64,000 nt of DNA from positions 79,548 to 143,547 of the forward strand of contig JAEWTW010000028.1 in NCBI GenBank assembly GCA_023397655.1, read 5' to 3'. The notes under the pieces are model-generated. The model did no database searches. It saw nothing but the letters and a program-made list of their open reading frames with translations, and had not been told where the DNA came from. Origin of the DNA: Bacillota bacterium (GTDB lineage Bacteria; Bacillota; Clostridia; Christensenellales; SZUA-584). Both the position numbers and the translations under genes were made by a program. This document shows positions 17,884 to 25,906 of this stretch, piece by piece (the stretch's first letter is position 1; the number at the start of each line of letters is the position of its first letter).

Positions 17884-18810
17884 TCAGTCATCCCATTCCA
17901 CCGACTCCACCAACCCGGGATACCATTCCGCCGCTTTCCGGACGCTCCGTTCCATCGGCATCCCGCTGCCGGCCAGGGCAACAAGCACATTGCAGCGTTC
18001 CGGTTCGCCTTCATAGGGTGTCACCAGCAGCTTCATGCCCACGCAGTCCACCAGCGCTGTACGTGCTTCCAGACACACGAACCCTTTGATTCTGTACGTA
18101 TCTTCGATAAACATCGCCAGAAACTTTTCGAGCTGTGCAAAGGTCATTGCTTCGCGCAAAACGATGCGCAGCTTCTGCAGGCTTACATCCTTCAGATGAT
18201 AGGCCGGGCCACCCCCCTGCTGAGCCGCCTGATGCAGCCCGTCCAGCCACTCCGGTTTTATTTGTCCGAACACGGTACGCTTGATCACCGCGTCGGGTCT
18301 AACCTCGCGTACAAGCGTCTCCACCTCGTTCAGCGCTTCTTCAGAGACCATATCCGTTTTGTTGATCAGCAGCAGATCGCTCACGGACACCTGCTTGCGG
18401 CATACGCGCGCGGTGGCCAGCACCTTTCTGAAGTTGACCGCGTCCACAAGGCAGATGCCGCCCATATACTCGATACCGCCCGCCGCCTTGATTTCAGACA
18501 GCACCTTCTCAATATGCGTCGGGTCAGACAGCCCGGACGCCTCCACCAGAATGACGTCCGGCTGCTCAGCGGTTATTCTGTTCAGCGCCTCTTCAAACTG
18601 GTCGAGCCGGCACGAGCAGAAGATGGACCCGTTGTTGATCTCGTCCACCTGCGCCCCTGTCTCCCGCAGCAGCGTTCCGTCGATGCCCTCTTTGCCAAAC
18701 TCATTGACGATCACACGCAGGCGCTGGCCGGACAGCTGGCGGATCAGGTTTTTCAGTAATGTCGTTTTCCCGGCTCCCAAAAAGCCGGTAATCAGATAGA
18801 GTCTGGTCAT
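17884..18810 (-). CDS. CobW/COG0523-family GTPase with altered cysteine motif
   Basis: A 308-aa G3E-family P-loop GTPase: Walker A GFLGAGKTT (9-17), VIVNEFGKEGID, switch region VILVEASGLSDPTHIE, guanine-specificity motif LINKTD, and a C-terminal CobW_C domain. The family inserts or chaperones metals such as zinc, cobalt or iron. The usual CxCC metal motif after NNG is changed here to GSIFCSC (61-67), so two of the three standard cysteines are missing while two cysteines are shifted. The start was placed at the ATG with GGAGGAAG upstream; it lies 16 bases after the URO-D/thioredoxin gene and shares the cobalamin riboswitch. Cobalt or corrinoid handling is therefore plausible, but zinc is equally possible. 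Confidence 0.85.
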   Translation of the reverse strand: MTRLYLITGFLGAGKTTLLKNLIRQLSGQRLRVIVNEFGKEGIDGTLLRETGAQVDEINNGSIFCSCRLDQFEEALNRITAEQPDVILVEASGLSDPTHIEKVLSEIKAAGGIEYMGGICLVDAVNFRKVLATARVCRKQVSVSDLLLINKTDMVSEEALNEVETLVREVRPDAVIKRTVFGQIKPEWLDGLHQAAQQGGGPAYHLKDVSLQKLRIVLREAMTFAQLEKFLAMFIEDTYRIKGFVCLEARTALVDCVGMKLLVTPYEGEPERCNVLVALAGSGMPMERSVRKAAEWYPGLVESVEWDD

Positions 18811-18826
18811 TGCAGCTTCCTCCGGC

Positions 18827-20185
18827 TTACAGCACCTCGTCGATGGCCGCTTCCAGCTCCTCACGGCTGGGGATGATGGATGAGAACCTGAGCTTGCCGT
18901 TGATGTAGATCGAAGGCAGGTTTTTCACACCCAGCTTCTTGCACCGTGCGATATTTTCCTTTTCAGTGAACTTATATTCCACCAGATCGATGCGGCTGCC
19001 GTAATGGTCTTTGCCCTTCTGAGCCGCGCCCATCATATAGGTGCAGGCGGCACAGGTCGCGGAATCCAGCGTGAACACCTCCACCAGCGGCCTTTCCAGA
19101 TGCTCGTAATCCGGCAGCTCCACGTCGATGCCGTCATCCGCCGCCACGTAGTTCTCCACCATTTTGCGCGTATCCTCGGGATTGAGAACCGCCTGCGCCA
19201 CGCCGATCGCATTTTCCACCGGCACCGCATAAGGCATATCGCAGCCGGGCGCGATGATCAGGTTCTTCCTGTTCCCGATGCGGTCAATCATGTCCACGAC
19301 ATACTTCATGTTATCCTGCTGCGTACCGTGCAGCATCACCGTTGTCAGCGGGATATTGCCGCCGATCGTGATATTGTATTTGTCTGTGATTGTTTTAGCC
19401 GCTACAATATCCACGTTTTCGTCTATGGAGATGGAATCCGGATGGGTCTGGCACATCACTTCAATATTCCGCGTGGCGTCGCCGCATACGAAGAAGGAGG
19501 AATAGGCTCCTTTTTCTTTAATAAACGAGAATATCTCTTTATAAGGCTCCGTCAGAAACTGCTCGAAATGCATGGAGGATATCTGGGAAACAAGCGGGTC
19601 CACCACCGCGATCACATCCATGCCTGCTTCAATGTAATACTCGCTCATCGCTTTCGCCGCCGCAACGCAATATGCCAGCAGATTCGCTACATATTCCTCA
19701 TCGTCGAACATATCCATGAAGATATCGTTGCCGCGCAGATGGGACGCCAGAGTGAACGGTCCGCATATTAGCCCGTACAGCGCCGTTGCATCTCCCACCT
19801 CTTTTTTCATGCGCTGCATCACGTCCACAATCATGGGAATGCGTCCGTCCTCCTTCTGCGGGATGGTACAAACACAAGGTATCTGCGTCGTCTGCGATAG
19901 CGGATGCGTCTTGACCGAAGGCGGTCCCTCATTGGCCCATACCAGTTCACAGCCCATGATCTCCGCTTCCACCTGCAGATCGAACATCACCGGCTGCCCG
20001 CTCGGCTTATACATCTTGTTCACGGCCATCAGCGCTTCAAACAGCTTATCTCCGTCTGTGAGCACCTCCGTTGCGTTATAACCAACCAGCTTGCCCGCAT
20101 GGACACCGGCAAAGGGCACCCATGGCAGCTCACTCGTCTCTTCATGTCTCAGTGTTGCAAACAGCAATTCCTTAGGTGATGTCAT
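18827..20185 (-). CDS. URO-D/MtaA-like protein fused to a thioredoxin-fold domain
   Basis: A 452-aa fusion. Residues 1-345 resemble the uroporphyrinogen decarboxylase superfamily in its MtaA/CmuA methyltransferase branch (PKELLFATLRHEETSELPWVP at the start would exceed quoting limits if extended; key landmarks are GLICGPFTLASHL near 138, FVCGDATRN at 232 and IAPGCDMPYAVPVENA at 311). MtaA-type enzymes bind zinc with a His-x-Cys and a later Cys; here Cys234 and Cys315 remain, but the His position is Phe. Residues 368-452 form a thioredoxin-like domain with CAAC (378-381) and a cis-Pro (LPSIYING, Pro424). GAGGAGG precedes the ATG, and a cobalamin riboswitch lies 100 bases upstream. Methyl transfer involving a corrinoid is the natural guess; the redox domain may reduce or deliver thiols. 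Not a HemE by context. Confidence 0.8.
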   Translation of the reverse strand: MTSPKELLFATLRHEETSELPWVPFAGVHAGKLVGYNATEVLTDGDKLFEALMAVNKMYKPSGQPVMFDLQVEAEIMGCELVWANEGPPSVKTHPLSQTTQIPCVCTIPQKEDGRIPMIVDVMQRMKKEVGDATALYGLICGPFTLASHLRGNDIFMDMFDDEEYVANLLAYCVAAAKAMSEYYIEAGMDVIAVVDPLVSQISSMHFEQFLTEPYKEIFSFIKEKGAYSSFFVCGDATRNIEVMCQTHPDSISIDENVDIVAAKTITDKYNITIGGNIPLTTVMLHGTQQDNMKYVVDMIDRIGNRKNLIIAPGCDMPYAVPVENAIGVAQAVLNPEDTRKMVENYVAADDGIDVELPDYEHLERPLVEVFTLDSATCAACTYMMGAAQKGKDHYGSRIDLVEYKFTEKENIARCKKLGVKNLPSIYINGKLRFSSIIPSREELEAAIDEVL

Positions 20186-20284
20186 AGCAATTCCTCCTCA
20201 ATAGCATTTTTGCTTTAAACTGCATTTTCATCCGTTAGGGTACAAAAATAACACCCTTTCCCTCCGAAAGGTGGTCCCAACTCT

Positions 20285-20445
20285 TCAGGCAGGTCTTCCG
20301 GCTTAAGCTCATCTGGCAGAAGCGTCTTCCCGGCAACGATCGTTGTCAGTGACCGGCATTTAAGCCAGCTCCCCCATCACTATTTACGGCAGCGGGGGCT
20401 GCGCCCGACTCGCACAGGCTTCCCTATTCTGACACCTGAAAATGC
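20285..20445 (-). promoter_or_regulatory. Cobalamin (B12) riboswitch
   Basis: Read on the minus strand, the region begins with CATTTTCAGGTG, contains GCGAGTCGGGCGCAGCCCCCGC in two arms, a CACTGACAACGATCGTTGCC segment and ends with the B12 box AGCCGGAAGACCTGCC at about 20287-20304. This order matches adenosylcobalamin-type riboswitches. Downstream, before the SD, CACCTTTC and GAAAGGGTG can pair ahead of a T-rich stretch, a possible terminator for the off state. It controls the URO-D/thioredoxin and CobW genes, which would be lowered when corrinoid is abundant. Confidence 0.88.
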
Positions 20446-20539
20446 AACTCTTTCAATTTATCTTATCCTATCCTATTCAACCTATAAAATATAGTAATTT
20501 CAATCACAGTATTGTACTATCTTATGATGTTTGATTGGC
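20446..20539. other. Spacer between B12 riboswitch and rha terminator
   Basis: This AT-rich stretch must hold the promoter of the riboswitch transcript (minus strand), but several overlapping TTGAA and TATA-like hexamers prevent a single choice. No gene is seen here. Confidence 0.4.
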
Positions 20540-20571
20540 AAAAAAAGAGGAGGATGAATGAATCCACCTCT
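20540..20571 (-). terminator. Terminator of the rhamnose operon
   Basis: On the minus strand AGAGGTGGAT and ATCCTCCTCT pair over 10 positions with one mismatch and a 6-base loop, followed by seven T residues. It lies 125 bases behind the aldolase gene. No gene is seen in the 20572-20695 spacer. Confidence 0.85.
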
Positions 20572-20695
20572 CCCGATTGCTGTCGTTTTGCGAACTTTTT
20601 TCTCGCCCGCCTTATTATTTAAGGAAGTATTAGTAGTCTCTCCCTGATCGAACCGGCATTGCTGGTCATGGCACATTGCCTCTCGCCTCAAGCAG

Positions 20696-21706
20696 CTATT
20701 TTATCAGCTTGGAACGGTATTTCTCGCTTTCCCAATTATTGATGAAATCGGCCCCTTCCTGCCCCATTTGCCGCAGCGTCAGTCCGGCCTTTCTTATTTC
20801 GTTGATCACATACACGACGCCCACTATCGTTTCTTCAATCGCTTCGGCTTCCTTCTGGCTGGCTGTATAAAGGACTTCGCCGTCCTTGATTCTGACCGTA
20901 TCTCCCAGCTTACCGCCGATATAGACCAGCTGATCGGGATACAGTGTCAGTGCGTTAAAATACGCTTCATCCGCATGGTTCTCGTCTAAAAAGTACTTCA
21001 GATAGCCGGTGTTGCTGGCATACCCGCTCTCCGTCTTTTTGACAGACGGCATCGGAAATTCCGGCAGTTTATAGTATGCGCGAATCTTTTCGTTGACCGC
21101 TTCGTGCAGTGCGATGGCGTCCTCGGCATTATCACCGTGCACAACGATGCCATGGTTCTCCATCAGTATCACCTGCGGCTGTACTCCATGCATGATGATA
21201 TATTCATCCACAGCCTGCTTGATGGCCAGCGTCAGACGGAAACCCGGATCGATGTACGGAATAACCACATATTTCTCGTTCTGCAGTATGCTCGCCGCCG
21301 CGCTGCGTCCCTCTGCGCTGCAGCACAATATATTCGCGTAAACCGAATGAGTGTGAATCACACACTTTTTCAAAAACGAATGAAACCCTACCTCAACGGA
21401 CGGCCGCCGGTTTTCCATGCCTTCGAGCAGCACCACGCTGCCCAGATTCACTTCCAGGCTTTCCTTTTCGAAATCTGTGTCTTGAGCAGTGTCCACGGCA
21501 TTATAGTAATGTCTGATCTTCTGATAATCGACAGTCACATAACCCTTCTCTTCCGTGACTTCCTGCAGCGTATATCCCGATGCCTTGATCGCCATCAGGC
21601 TGTCGTCCAGTTTGACGCTGGTGTTGCCGCCGCCGCCCTGTACGTAATCCTTCCTGTTCCCCGCGTACGCGGAGATCTTCTCCATGCTCTTTTTCCCGTC
21701 CTGCAT
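20696..21706 (-). CDS. Class II aldolase, probable rhamnulose-1-phosphate aldolase
   Basis: A 336-aa class II aldolase/adducin-family protein. Metal-ligand segments are visible: VIHTHSVYAN (His-x-His) and LMENHGIVVHG. The early GGGGNTSVKL is also typical. In this operon it should split rhamnulose-1-phosphate into dihydroxyacetone phosphate and L-lactaldehyde. It is longer than E. coli RhaD (about 274 aa) and resembles the aldolase half of bifunctional RhaEW-type proteins, but no short-chain dehydrogenase half follows. AAGGGAG precedes the ATG, 12 bases after the rhaA stop. It is the last gene of the operon. Confidence 0.85.
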   Translation of the reverse strand: MQDGKKSMEKISAYAGNRKDYVQGGGGNTSVKLDDSLMAIKASGYTLQEVTEEKGYVTVDYQKIRHYYNAVDTAQDTDFEKESLEVNLGSVVLLEGMENRRPSVEVGFHSFLKKCVIHTHSVYANILCCSAEGRSAAASILQNEKYVVIPYIDPGFRLTLAIKQAVDEYIIMHGVQPQVILMENHGIVVHGDNAEDAIALHEAVNEKIRAYYKLPEFPMPSVKKTESGYASNTGYLKYFLDENHADEAYFNALTLYPDQLVYIGGKLGDTVRIKDGEVLYTASQKEAEAIEETIVGVVYVINEIRKAGLTLRQMGQEGADFINNWESEKYRSKLIK

Positions 21707-21718
21707 TATGAAACTCCC

Positions 21719-22984
21719 TTATCTTTTAGACAGAACATCTGCCTCATACCGCTTCACTTCCGCAAGCCAATCCGCGCCCGCGGGCACGCCGCTGTCCAGA
21801 CAGTATTTGTCCCAGACCGCTCCCCACGGCAGCTGCTTGGTTTCCTCCATCAGCGCCAGACGGGTCGTATAATCGAATCTGTATTCAGCGGCCGTTATCT
21901 CCTCGGGCTCCAGCATGGCAAACAGCATTGCCTTCAGGAACGCACGGGATCCGACGACCCACGCGGCGATTCTGTTGATGGTCGCGTCAAAGAAGTCCAG
22001 CCCGTAGAATATCCGGTCCATGCCGCTTTTCACGCATTCTCTGGCTATTGCTTTGGTATCGTCCGTAAACGTTGTCACGTGGTCGCTGTCCCATCTGACC
22101 CCACGCGAAACATGCAGCAGCACATTGTCGATATACATCAGCACGGAACTGATCTTATCCGATATGGATTCCGTCGGATGATAGTGACCCGAGTCGAGGC
22201 ACAGTGCCAGATTGTTTTTAATCGCGTAGCCCATATAAAACTCAAACGAGCCCGGCACATAGCTTTCCGACCCGATACCGAACAGCTTGCTCTCCACTGA
22301 ATCCACCAGATGCTTGCGGTCAAATTTCTGTTCCAGTATCTCGTCAAGCGAATCCCTCAGCCTCTCACGATAACCCATCCTGTCGGCGGGTGTGTCCTTG
22401 AGACCGTCGGCGGCCCAGATGTTGTTGACACAGGGCTGACCGAGAGCTTTGCCAAACTCCGCCCCTATTTCGCGCGTCCGCTTGCAATGCTCAATCCAAA
22501 ACCGGCGAACATCTTTATCAGGGTGGGTCAGCGTCATGTTGTCTTTAAACATCTCATGGGAGAAAAGCGTCGGGTTGAAATCCAGACCGACGTTCCTCTC
22601 CTTGGCCCAGTTGATCCATTTGGAAAAATGTTCCGGGCCTATCGCGTCGCGATCCGCCTTATTGCCGTCCAGTTCGGCGTAGCTGGCGTGCAGGTTCAGC
22701 TTTTTCTTCCCCGGTATCAGGGAGAATGCCTTGTCGATATCCGCCCGAAGTTCCGCTCCGCTTCTGGCTCGCCCCGGATAGTTCCCCGTTACCAATATAC
22801 CGCCGGTCAGCTCGCCGTCATTGTCAAAGCCGTTGTTGTCATCTCCCTGCCAGCAATGCAGCGACAGCGGGATGGTCTTCATCATTTCTATGGCTTTATC
22901 ACAATCAACGCCAATCCGCTTGTATTCTTCATTAGCACGCAGATACGCCTGCTCAATGACTTCAGGCTTTTTTGTGTCATTCAT
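21719..22984 (-). CDS. rhaA: L-rhamnose isomerase
   Basis: The 421-aa enzyme should isomerise L-rhamnose to L-rhamnulose. Recognisable RhaA segments include LPLSLHCWQGDDNNGF near the N-terminus, LNLHASYAE, the metal-site stretch around LGLDFNPTLFSHEM, and CLDSGHYHPTESISDK. Length and motifs fit the family. The ATG overlaps the rhaB stop in ATGA, with GGAGA inside rhaB as the SD, so the two are translationally coupled. Confidence 0.96.
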   Translation of the reverse strand: MNDTKKPEVIEQAYLRANEEYKRIGVDCDKAIEMMKTIPLSLHCWQGDDNNGFDNDGELTGGILVTGNYPGRARSGAELRADIDKAFSLIPGKKKLNLHASYAELDGNKADRDAIGPEHFSKWINWAKERNVGLDFNPTLFSHEMFKDNMTLTHPDKDVRRFWIEHCKRTREIGAEFGKALGQPCVNNIWAADGLKDTPADRMGYRERLRDSLDEILEQKFDRKHLVDSVESKLFGIGSESYVPGSFEFYMGYAIKNNLALCLDSGHYHPTESISDKISSVLMYIDNVLLHVSRGVRWDSDHVTTFTDDTKAIARECVKSGMDRIFYGLDFFDATINRIAAWVVGSRAFLKAMLFAMLEPEEITAAEYRFDYTTRLALMEETKQLPWGAVWDKYCLDSGVPAGADWLAEVKRYEADVLSKR

Positions 22985-24459
22985 TTTTCCGTCTCCTTGT
23001 TCATTCTGAATATATTCTGGAACTTGCCATACGCCTCCGGGACCTGTGGATCGTTCCTTGGTTCAAATACTTCCACCGTAAATGATTCCGCCAGTACGGC
23101 GCGCAGCTCGGCCAGCCCTGAAATATCGCCGCACACATACGCCTGCGTCATAATATTGCCGGCTGCTGTCGCCTCCACCGGCCCGGCCGCCACCTGCATG
23201 CCGCATACATCCGCAATGATCTGGTTGAGAAAGCTGTTCTTAGAGCCGCCGCCCACAATGTGGATCGTCTGATACTCTTTGCCCGTCAGCTCCCGAATCT
23301 GCGAAATCACGTTCCTGTAGCATAGCGCCAGACTGTCGAACAGGCACCGTGCGAATTCGCCCACGCTGCGCGCTTCGGGCTGTCCGCTCGCTCTTAAGTT
23401 TGCATTGATTTTTCCGGACATTCCGCCCATATCCATGAACTCTGCCTTATCCGGATCGATGATCCTCTTGTAAGGCTCCGCTCCTTTTGCCTGAGCGATG
23501 ATTTCCGGATATGAACAGGGTATGGCGTCCGCTTCCCACTCCCGCCGCAGCTCCTCCAGTATCCACATGCCCATCACATTTTTGAGCAGGCGGTTTTTGT
23601 TCATCACGCCGCCTTCATTTGTAAAGTTGACGCGCATCGACAGCTCGTTGATGATGGGTGCATCCGTCTCCGTTCCCACCAGGGACCATGTTCCGCTGGA
23701 GATGTAGATAAAGTGCTTCTCACGGCTGGGTACAGCCGCTACAGCGCATGCGGTATCGTGCGTACCGATGACGGAAAGCCTTGAGTCGCCACCGCCATAA
23801 TCGTCCAGCAGCTTTAGTCGGGTATCTTTCGCTATCACAGGTTTATGAAATATCTTCGTATTGATGCCCAATTCCGTCAGCATATCGTATGCCCAGTCTC
23901 CGGTGACGGCGGACACCATCTGTGTTGTTGTCGCGTTGGTGTGCTCGTTGAGCTTTTCGCCCGTCAGGAAATATGTCAGCGCGTCCGGAATCATCAGAAA
24001 ATCTTTGGCGTTCTCATAAGCGCTGAACCGGTTCAGGCGCATCGCGTACAGCCGGTAAAGTCCGTTCAGCCGCATATGCTGAATGCCTGTTTTTTGATAC
24101 ACATCGGATGCAGGGATAATTTCATAAAGCTTTTCGAGCATCCCCTTGGTCAGCTCATCCCGATAATGCATCGGGTTTTCCTGCATTCTTCCGTCTTTGT
24201 CCAACAGTATAAAATCACTGCCCCACGAATCGATGCCGATGCTGTGGACAGCACCTTCTTCGCCCGCTTTTTTTATCCCCTGAACAACGTTTTTAAATAT
24301 ATAAAGTATATCCCAGTATACTGTACCGTTCAGTTTCACCGGCTCGTTAAGGAACCTGTGCCGCTCGGACAGACTGAGTTTGCTGCCGTTAAATTCTCCC
24401 GTGACGACCCTTCCGCTGGTTGCGCCCAGGTCCACCGCCACATAGTTTCTCTTTGTCAT
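22981..24459 (-). CDS. rhaB: Rhamnulokinase
   Basis: A 492-aa FGGY-family kinase that phosphorylates L-rhamnulose at O1. It starts with the ATP-site motif YVAVDLGATSGRVV, contains the substrate region GIDSWGSDFILLD, HDTACAVAAVP and YISSGTWSLVG, and the C-terminal HIVGGGSKNSFLNQ. These are the standard RhaB landmarks. Its start overlaps the stop of the upstream URO-D-like gene in ATGA and its stop overlaps the rhaA start in ATGA, so three genes are coupled in a row. Confidence 0.96.
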   Translation of the reverse strand: MTKRNYVAVDLGATSGRVVTGEFNGSKLSLSERHRFLNEPVKLNGTVYWDILYIFKNVVQGIKKAGEEGAVHSIGIDSWGSDFILLDKDGRMQENPMHYRDELTKGMLEKLYEIIPASDVYQKTGIQHMRLNGLYRLYAMRLNRFSAYENAKDFLMIPDALTYFLTGEKLNEHTNATTTQMVSAVTGDWAYDMLTELGINTKIFHKPVIAKDTRLKLLDDYGGGDSRLSVIGTHDTACAVAAVPSREKHFIYISSGTWSLVGTETDAPIINELSMRVNFTNEGGVMNKNRLLKNVMGMWILEELRREWEADAIPCSYPEIIAQAKGAEPYKRIIDPDKAEFMDMGGMSGKINANLRASGQPEARSVGEFARCLFDSLALCYRNVISQIRELTGKEYQTIHIVGGGSKNSFLNQIIADVCGMQVAAGPVEATAAGNIMTQAYVCGDISGLAELRAVLAESFTVEVFEPRNDPQVPEAYGKFQNIFRMNKETEK

Positions 24460-25475
24460 GTATTACGCCCCTGCTGGTTTTTAAACGCATCAATCATGGC
24501 CAGTATGTTCTCCACAGGCACATCGCCAGTGATCCGGTGGGTCGGGGCTGCGATATAACCTCCGCTGCTGCCCAGCACCCGCATGGTTTCACTGATAATG
24601 TTCCTGATCTCATCGGCATTTTTGTACGGCAAATCCCTTTGTGTGCTGACCGCGCCATAGAATGCAAGCGATGAGCCGAATTCCTTTTTAAGCGCCTGCA
24701 GGTCGTATATCTCCGGCTGAACGGTCTGATAAACGTCCAAGCCAATTTCGATCAGGTCGCCCAGAATGGCATATATATTGCCGCATGAGTGCAGGCAAAC
24801 GGATTTGCCTTTGCTTTTGATCAGCCCGAACATCCTCTTCAGCTGCGGCTTGATATACTTTCTCCATGTGTCCGGACTCATCAGCAGCGAAGTCTGCTGC
24901 CCATAATCGTCACCGAAATACACGCCGTCAAAATCATAGCCCAGCGCGACATCCAATATCTCGATGTTCCTGTCAGCGATTTTCTCCAGCAGCGCATGGG
25001 AAAAGCTTTCTTCCAGCATAAAGTCCATGAAGAGGTTCTCAAAGCCCCGCAGACTCCATGCCCGCTCAAACAGCGTCGTGCCTAACTTCGCAAATTTGTA
25101 GGTATCCCGTTCGGTCTCCAGAAACTTTCTGCATGTCGCTTCTATGCCGATCCTGTCCACCGGCGGAAACGTATACAGATCAATCTCGGGTTCCTGAAAT
25201 GTCACATTGGTGATAATGCCGATGTCCTTGTCCTGTCCGCTGCGGTCCCAGATCACGCCGTATTCATCCCTGTAGAAACCGGGCCGAATGGTCTCACCCG
25301 TTTCAAAGCCGCACTTTTCGATATGGTTGCCCGCCCACTCAAAGAAGCCGCCCCACTCAAGGCCCATCTGGGTCTCTAGCCGCGCCTCCACTTCACGGGT
25401 CAGCTCAATATTGTAAGGTATATATCCCGACTCTTCATGCAGTATTGCTTTTTTGACAGCATCCGATCTGCTCAT
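24456..25475 (-). CDS. URO-D-superfamily protein in the rhamnose operon (copy 1)
   Basis: A 339-aa protein of the uroporphyrinogen decarboxylase fold, in the branch shared with corrinoid methyltransferases. Landmarks are LGTTLFERAWSLRGFENLFM near 131, DGVYFGDDYGQQTSLLMSP near 183, VCLHSCGN at 227-232, and GGYIAAPTHRI near 305. His229 and Cys231 match the His-x-Cys of MtaA-type zinc sites; the expected third Cys is replaced by a His (313) in APTH. The start with AAGGAG six bases ahead was chosen over an upstream in-frame one at 25508. Four-base overlap with rhaB ties it to rhamnose use. True haem biosynthesis is unlikely here; activity unknown. Confidence 0.8.
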   Translation of the reverse strand: MSRSDAVKKAILHEESGYIPYNIELTREVEARLETQMGLEWGGFFEWAGNHIEKCGFETGETIRPGFYRDEYGVIWDRSGQDKDIGIITNVTFQEPEIDLYTFPPVDRIGIEATCRKFLETERDTYKFAKLGTTLFERAWSLRGFENLFMDFMLEESFSHALLEKIADRNIEILDVALGYDFDGVYFGDDYGQQTSLLMSPDTWRKYIKPQLKRMFGLIKSKGKSVCLHSCGNIYAILGDLIEIGLDVYQTVQPEIYDLQALKKEFGSSLAFYGAVSTQRDLPYKNADEIRNIISETMRVLGSSGGYIAAPTHRITGDVPVENILAMIDAFKNQQGRNT

Positions 25476-25520
25476 TGCCGCTCCTTCATGCTCCGGTGTT
25501 CCTGACACGCCGACAACGCG

Positions 25521-25841
25521 CTACTCGAGATAAAAAACTTCTTTCAGGTAGTTCACGGGACTGTCGCTCCCCCAGTCAAAAGAGCCTTCCACCATCCCGG
25601 AGGTGATCGCGTCCCACTCCTGGCATGCCTTGCTGTTCGCTATATATTTGCACGCGAATTCTATATCATCGCAGTTGTATACATAGAAAAACTGTTTTCC
25701 GTTTTGGAAAATAGAATAATTGCTGATACCGGCTTCTTTGTGCTCCTGCAAAACGGTCGGCCAAACATTTGCATGTATTTTAACGTATTCGTCAACACAG
25801 TCCTCTTTTATTGTCCATGTCCAAGAATATCTGTTGCTCAT
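25521..25841 (-). CDS. rhaM: L-rhamnose mutarotase
   Basis: The 106-aa protein fits the RhaM/RhaU family that interconverts alpha and beta anomers of L-rhamnose. Typical features are an early WTWTIKEDCVDEY segment, HANVWPTVLQEHKEAGI with the active-site His, NYSIF, and the C-terminal tryptophan-rich WDAITSG stretch. Length is standard. AGGAAAGAG precedes the ATG, and a strong hairpin separates it from the binding-protein gene upstream. Confidence 0.93.
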   Translation of the reverse strand: MSNRYSWTWTIKEDCVDEYVKIHANVWPTVLQEHKEAGISNYSIFQNGKQFFYVYNCDDIEFACKYIANSKACQEWDAITSGMVEGSFDWGSDSPVNYLKEVFYLE

Positions 25842-25867
25842 TCTTTGTTTCTCTTTCCTGGGGATTT

Positions 25868-25891
25868 GAGGGAGGCGTCGCCGCCTCCCTC
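25868..25891 (-). promoter_or_regulatory. Intercistronic hairpin between rhamnose binding-protein gene and rhaM
   Basis: GAGGGAGGCG and CGCCTCCCTC form a perfect 10-bp stem with a TCGC loop just after the binding-protein stop. No T-run follows, so it is more likely an RNA 3'-end stabiliser or processing stop than a full terminator. The chitobiose binding-protein gene has a comparable hairpin at 7230. Confidence 0.6.
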
Positions 25892-25906
25892 TCGCCCATT
25901 GTGCTT

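Noticed and set aside
20500..20691. A 63-codon minus-strand frame between the aldolase gene and the B12 riboswitch
   Set aside because: It runs through the rhamnose operon terminator hairpin and has no SD or recognisable protein features.
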